DNA of 64,000 nucleotides from Endothia cerciana (taxonomy: Eukaryota > Ascomycota > Sordariomycetes > Diaporthales > Cryphonectriaceae), in NCBI GenBank assembly GCA_026119935.1, contig JALRMH010000002.1:682001-746000 (forward strand), given 5' to 3'. The first letter of the stretch is position 1. Each line of letters opens with the position of its first letter. Shown piece by piece: positions 59,262 to 64,000 of the stretch. A program made the translations under genes and the position numbers. The notes under the pieces were generated by a model. That model made no database searches, was not told where the DNA came from, and saw nothing but the letters and a program-made list of their open reading frames with translations.

Positions 59262-59719
59262 CTTGACCGAGATCCGCTGGATGTCTAGGTCTGGGATAGG
59301 CTGAAGGTCCGGTAGGATGGGAAATATACGGAGTTGGTGATGTCTGGCTGTCTTGATATCAGACGGAGAGTACTGAGACGCGTCTGTATAAATTGAGGCG
59401 CGTCCAACAACAGGGTTCCAGGGGTGCGGCTCGCGGCGGTTGCAGGGGCCCTGATGGGAATCTTATCAGTGTGCATCAGCGGGGTGGGCGTCTGCTTAGC
59501 CGTGCCGGGGCCCGCTGGACAGGCTCATGGAGCGGCATGTGCATGTGAGCTCCACACCTAAACTGCCATGATGATAGCCTCGTCACCTGCTTCACACTCA
59601 CCACCTACCGGACCGACGTATCCCTCAACATGCTCTTCCTCAAAGGTTAGGCTGATATAGCGAGGAACATCGAACCCGTTTCTTCTTGGTCCAGCTATTA
59701 GAAAAGCGGCCCGCCCGCG
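59262..59719. other. Divergent promoter region, NSE4 / VPS34
   Basis: 458 bp between two divergent ATGs, so the two genes must share or abut promoters. I see no clear TATA box or other named element. Confidence 0.55.
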
Positions 59720-62560
59720 ATGGCGAGGCACCAGACGATGGAGCCGTTCTCGTTTGCGAGCTCGGAAGCAGTGCATTATCCCGTCAAGGTCCGCATGTAC
59801 GTTCAGAGTGCCGGTAGATATCGCAATCTCTTTCAAGTTGCGAGGTGTCTGACGCTTCTTTATATCAGAATAAACCTGGAAGGTGACGAGGCCCCATTCC
59901 TCTTCTCAACGCTCCTCGACAAGCCCGAGCTTCGTCATGTAGGATCCAACACGAGCCCTCATTCCGATTTATATGTCACTGTGCAGGTCTGGGCAGGCTC
60001 AAAGCCCTTGACCGTGCCTGTGCAAACCTCGTACAAGGCTTTCCGGACGGAGAGAAGATGGAACGAGTGGCTCACGTTACCGATCAACTACTCGACCCTT
60101 CCGATCAACTCATACCTTGCGATCACCATCTGGGACCTGTCCCCGACCGGTGGGAAGAACGCTCAGGGCCATTCCGTCCCCTTTGGTGGCACGACTCTTC
60201 CCATATTTGACAAGGACAATCAGGTCCAGAAGGGCCGCCAGAAGTGCCATGTTCACCGACACAAGCCTGCCGATGGCAACGACAACACCACCACTCCTGC
60301 GAGGCCTGGTAAGAAAAGGGCGGGCAGGCAAGACGAGACCACCGTTGTGGACAAGGACGCCGAGGAGATGGACCGGATGGAGGCCCTCTTCAAGAAACAT
60401 GAGATGGGCGAGATACCGAAGGTTGAATGGCTCGACCAGCTTGTATTCAGAGGCTTCGAGAAGCGCAATCTTCAAGTTGCTAAAACATCTGTCAAGAACC
60501 TGCGAAGAGCACGGGTGCACAAGGATCCAGAAAAGGACAGAAAGGATGGGGAGACAGACGGAGATGGGGATGGGATTGAGCAGAGCCCTGGGCCTTCCAA
60601 GTTCACGCTCAACGTGGAACTACCTCGCTTCGACTTTCCTGTCGTCTTCGCAGACCACGAGTACCCGCCACCCCCAATATCTTCACTACAGCACATGTCG
60701 GCATCGCAGTCCCATATTCAGCTGAAGCCCCCGCCGGAAGTGATGTACGGCCCCGGTATCAACGGTGTGGGTGACTCGGACGGGGTCGGCGGCCGACTGG
60801 TCAGAGTGTACGATCCAGAAGTTGGCCACCGAGACAACCCGGCGGAGAGCAAGCACAGAAGGCTCGTCAGGAGTCAACACAGGCACGGCATTATGGATAA
60901 GGACCTGAAGCCCAACGCCAAGACCCGAGACGAGCTCAACAATATCCTAGAGTATTCGCCGACACAACCACTGTCCCCCGAGGAGAAGGACTTGGTGTGG
61001 AAGTTCCGATACCATCTGACCCGCGACAAGCGAGCTCTCACTAAGTTCGTCAAGTCCGTCAACTGGTCAGACCAGAGCGAGTCGAAGCAGGCCGTCCAAG
61101 TACTCACTAAATGGTCTGATGTGGACGTGGACGACGCTCTGGAGTTGCTCGGCCCGACGTTCGACAATGCCGCGGTCAGGGCATATGCTGTAAAGCGCCT
61201 CCATAGGGCAGACGACGACGAGCTCTTGCTCTATCTTCTGCAGCTGGTGCAGGCGCTCAAGTTCGAGCACATATCAACGGACTCGAATCAGGATGCAACG
61301 CAAGATTCATCGCTTGCTCAGTTCCTAATAACCCGCGCAGTCAATAACTTCATTCTGGGAAACTACTTTTACTGGTATGTGATGGTTGAATGCGATGACA
61401 CCAGCGACGAGCAGCCACCGGAGGTCAGGAAGATGTTCCAAAAGATCGCATATGATTTCATGGCCGAACTTGTGAAGCAGCCCGATGGCCAGGAGACGAG
61501 GAAGACCCTTCTGCGGCAAGCCGAATGGATCGCCATCCTGTCCAAGATCTCAACGGAGATCAAGCTGTCAAACGAGACGATTCCTAGAAGGACCGATCGT
61601 GTCAAGCATTTCCTTGCAGATCCGAAGAATGAGCTCGTCAACATCGACCCGCCGTTGCCTTTGCCATTGGACCCGTCGGTGCAGATCGTCGGTGTTGCGC
61701 CACAGGAGACGACCGTCTTCAAATCATCATTGCATCCCATCAAGGTGGCGTTCAAGACTACAACAGGCCCGACTTATCCTGTCATCTTCAAGACAGGAGA
61801 TGATTTACGGCAGGATCAGCTCGTGATCCAAATCATTACATTGTTCGATCAGCTCCTGCAGAAGGAGAATCTCGACCTGAAGCTCACACCCTACAAGATC
61901 CTTGCTACGAGTACTAGCGCAGGCCTTTCACAGTTCATCCCCTCGATGCCCCTCCAGACCATCGTGACCAAATACAAGAACAAGGGTCCGGTGGCCTTGA
62001 CATATCTCAAGCAGAATAACCCAGACGATAAAGCACCGCTCGGTATTCGCAAAGAGACCATGGATGCGTTTGTGAGGTCATGCGCGGGCTACTGCGTGAT
62101 CACGTACATCCTGGGCGTTGGCGATCGCCACCTGGACAACCTGCTCCTCGCGCCGGACGGCCACTTCTTCCATGCAGACTTCGGCTTCATCCTGGGCCGT
62201 GATCCGAAGCCTTTTGCGCCAGCCATGAAGATCTCCAACGAGATGGTGGACGCCATGGGCGGGACCAACAGCGAGCAGTACAAACAGTTCAAGCAATACT
62301 GCTTTCTAGCGTACTCGGCCCTGCGCAAGTCGAGCAACCTGATTTTGAACCTGTTCAGCCTGATGGTGGATGCAAATATCCCGGATATCAGGCTCGAGCC
62401 GGACAAGGCGGTCGTCAAGGTCAAGGAGAGGCTGCAGCTGGAGCTCAATGAGGAGAACGCGCTGCGCCATCTCGCGAGGGTCATTGATGATAACTTGTAC
62501 GCGTTCTCGGGCGTTATGATTGATCGTTTCCATGCAATGACGCAGGCGTTCAGAGCTTAG
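59720..62560 (+). CDS. VPS34: Class III phosphatidylinositol 3-kinase Vps34
   Basis: Makes PtdIns3P on endosomes and autophagosome precursors. Exons 59720-59796 and 59869-62560 give 922 residues. The 72-bp intron (GTACGT...TATATCAG) is stop-free and three-fold; splicing joins PVKVRI to INLEGDEAP, the conserved start of the C2 domain. Homologues usually begin at the second ATG (59738, MEPFSFASS), so six residues may be extra. Domains: C2 to about 350 (SDLYVTVQVWAGSKPLTVPV), PIK helical domain at about 380-560, and PI3/4 kinase domain from about 630, with the P-loop region VIFKTGDDLRQDQL, catalytic GVGDRHLDNLLL, activation segment HADFGFILGRDPKPF, and C-terminal FSGVMIDRFHAMTQAFRA. All catalytic residues are intact. 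A long acidic/basic linker (about 150-290) is typical of fungi. Confidence 0.97.
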   Translation: MARHQTMEPFSFASSEAVHYPVKVRMYVQSAGRYRNLFQVARCLTLLYIRINLEGDEAPFLFSTLLDKPELRHVGSNTSPHSDLYVTVQVWAGSKPLTVPVQTSYKAFRTERRWNEWLTLPINYSTLPINSYLAITIWDLSPTGGKNAQGHSVPFGGTTLPIFDKDNQVQKGRQKCHVHRHKPADGNDNTTTPARPGKKRAGRQDETTVVDKDAEEMDRMEALFKKHEMGEIPKVEWLDQLVFRGFEKRNLQVAKTSVKNLRRARVHKDPEKDRKDGETDGDGDGIEQSPGPSKFTLNVELPRFDFPVVFADHEYPPPPISSLQHMSASQSHIQLKPPPEVMYGPGINGVGDSDGVGGRLVRVYDPEVGHRDNPAESKHRRLVRSQHRHGIMDKDLKPNAKTRDELNNILEYSPTQPLSPEEKDLVWKFRYHLTRDKRALTKFVKSVNWSDQSESKQAVQVLTKWSDVDVDDALELLGPTFDNAAVRAYAVKRLHRADDDELLLYLLQLVQALKFEHISTDSNQDATQDSSLAQFLITRAVNNFILGNYFYWYVMVECDDTSDEQPPEVRKMFQKIAYDFMAELVKQPDGQETRKTLLRQAEWIAILSKISTEIKLSNETIPRRTDRVKHFLADPKNELVNIDPPLPLPLDPSVQIVGVAPQETTVFKSSLHPIKVAFKTTTGPTYPVIFKTGDDLRQDQLVIQIITLFDQLLQKENLDLKLTPYKILATSTSAGLSQFIPSMPLQTIVTKYKNKGPVALTYLKQNNPDDKAPLGIRKETMDAFVRSCAGYCVITYILGVGDRHLDNLLLAPDGHFFHADFGFILGRDPKPFAPAMKISNEMVDAMGGTNSEQYKQFKQYCFLAYSALRKSSNLILNLFSLMVDANIPDIRLEPDKAVVKVKERLQLELNEENALRHLARVIDDNLYAFSGVMIDRFHAMTQAFRA

Positions 62561-62798
62561 GTGAAACATTGTCCGGACGGTCCCTCGAGACTGTTTTCTG
62601 GGTGAGCGGGCAGGGAGTCAGGAGTTCCGGGGGACAAAAGGCTAGGCTCTGATACTCATTTCAGAGTTCTATGTTGATACCCGTGTGGCATCGGTAGATA
62701 GGCCCTCATGATGTACATGCTCGTCTTCAACAGGTTCCTCGTGCGCTTCTACACTGACGTCTTCTCAACCGCTTTGCCTCTCCTGTGCGGCACACCCT
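62561..62798. other. Short spacer between convergent genes
   Basis: 238 bp between the VPS34 and ETR1 stops, so their 3' UTRs probably overlap. Confidence 0.6.
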
Positions 62799-64000
62799 CT
62801 ATGTGTCACCAAACACAAACATCCCCTTTCCAGCCCTGAACCCACCGAGCGTGCCCTGCACCGCCTGCCTCAACGTCTTGTCCTCCGTGTCCCAGTCCCA
62901 CCTCACCTCCTCCACCGGCGCATCCTTGAACCTGCCCTCACGTATCAACCCCAGGATCTCGTCCACCGTCCGCTTCTTCCCCTCCCGGTCCGCGTTCGCC
63001 CAACGGCTCAGCCAGAACCCGTTGAAGCGCAGGTCCTTGAAGATCAACAGCCCTGTCGGCAACATGACGGGCTGCTTCGACATGGCCCCGTACGTGACCA
63101 GCGCCCCGCCCTCGCTGAGGCACTTGGCCATGGCCGTGGCGTTCTTGCCGCCCACGCAGTTCAGCCCCAGCATGACGGGGTCCCTGCCCATGCGCGTGAA
63201 CTCCTCCCTCAGGCGCGCGCCGAAGGACCGGTCCATGAGCTCGGCCTCGGTCACGACGGCCGTGGCGCCGAGGCCGAGCAGCTCCTGCCTGAGGGCCTCG
63301 GTGGCGGCCGGGTCGCCCTCGCGCTCCCGGATGACGTTGATGCTCCGCAGGCCCCACAGCCGGCCCAGCTGGATGGCGGCGCGCCCGACGCCGCTGTTGG
63401 CGCCGTTCTGGATGAACCAGGCGCCGCCCGGGGCGCCGGCGTCCCGCCGGAACGCCTGGACTGAGAGGTCGATCAGGTCGACGTAGTCCCGCAGCATGCG
63501 GTACGCGCTGCACGGGTTCACGGACACGGTGGCCACCTGCGCGGGGCTCAGGCCGGCGCGGTCCACCCTGAGCAGGGCGCGCTCGGCGTCCTCCACCAGG
63601 GCGTGCGTCCGCCACGTCCCGAAGCCCGTCGAGGCGGGGATGCACCAGTCGCCCTTCTTCAGCCCCGTGACGCCGGAGCCGACGGAGAGGACCTCGAGGC
63701 AGCCCTCGTTGCCCGGCACGGAGGCGGGCTCGGGGGTGCCGAGGACGGTGGTGTAGGTGGGCTTGGCGCCGTAGGTGCCCTGGATCGTGTTGACGTCTGC
63801 GGGGTTCACGGGGGCGGCGAGGGTGCGGACGAGGACGGACGAGGAGGGGAGGGAAGGGGAGATGGAGTGGGTGTGCAGGCTGCGCGGTGCCACGGTCAGC
63901 CATCCGGTGTCACACGTATGCCTCTCGAGCGAGCGAGGACCGGAGGTCTGAGGAGGAGGGCGTACCTGAGCACGTCAGACGGCTCTCCTGGCTTCGAGAA
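62799..64000 (-). CDS. ETR1: Mitochondrial trans-2-enoyl-ACP/CoA reductase, 5' end off window
   Basis: NADPH-dependent reductase of mitochondrial type II fatty-acid synthesis (MECR family), which supplies lipoate precursors. Visible exons are 64000-63966 (partial) and 63879-62799, about 371 residues. The 86-bp intron (GTACGC...CGCGCAG) joins FSKPGEPSDVL to SLHTHSISP. An ATG at 63893 in the intron is not the start. Family landmarks: LAAPVNPADVNTIQGTYG with the catalytic Tyr, the NADPH-binding GANSGVGRAAIQLGR, GLNCVGGKNATAMAKCLSEGG, and the ending GKGMFVFGDT. The presequence and first exon bases lie beyond the right edge. Convergent with VPS34. GC-rich codon use resembles GatA and PRP38. Confidence 0.95.

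Noticed and set aside
1..64000. Biosynthetic or defence gene cluster
   Set aside because: No polyketide, peptide-synthetase, terpene, P450, NLR or transporter genes; the genes are housekeeping or unknown.

Overview
The window is nuclear DNA of a filamentous ascomycete, most likely a Sordariomycete. The evidence is GC-rich coding sequence, short introns (about 48-210 bp) with GTRNGT donors, CTNAC-type branch points and YAG acceptors, genes on both strands with kilobase-scale spacers, and Pezizomycotina-type protein families. I cannot name the genus. Coordinates of spliced genes come from reading donor, branch and acceptor sites by eye and requiring frame and family sequence to continue across each junction. 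I see no rRNA, tRNA, CRISPR array or intact transposon.

Layout. 1-7460 (-): a very large BEACH-domain protein, cut at its C-terminal WD40 end by the window edge. 7461-12217: spacer. 12218-13273 (+): a conserved fungal protein of unknown role. 14541-17557 (-): a secreted modular adhesin-like protein. 18745-19455 (-): V-ATPase subunit c-prime (VMA11). 21594-25510 (+): a Rho1 exchange factor of the ROM2 type. 25511-34464: a gene desert holding homopolymers, microsatellites and one decayed gene (27223-28331). 34465-34903 (+): a small two-exon Cys-containing gene whose intron is a CA microsatellite. 35719-36513 (-): a small single-pass membrane protein, divergent from PRP38 (37135-37935, +). 38885-40560 (-): mitochondrial GatA amidase. 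41128-42163 (-): a DUF4336 protein. 43613-46861 (-): a Ser-rich disordered protein. 47809-49500 (-): a vacuolar-type subtilisin. 51695-56971 (-): a 1,758-residue protein with eight tandem Cys/His repeats and a hydrophobic C-terminus. 58030-59261 (-): NSE4, divergent from VPS34 (59720-62560, +). 62799->64000 (-): mitochondrial enoyl reductase ETR1, 5' end off the window.

Most genes are housekeeping: vacuole and endosome function (BEACH protein, VMA11, subtilisin, VPS34), cell-wall and Rho1 signalling (ROM2), splicing (PRP38), mitochondrial translation and lipoate/fatty-acid synthesis (GatA, ETR1), and genome maintenance (NSE4). They are not an operon or biosynthetic cluster. The parts most worth a second look are the eight-fold Cys/His repeat, the decayed EAK-motif gene in the desert, the hidden 82-residue gene, and the modular secreted protein.
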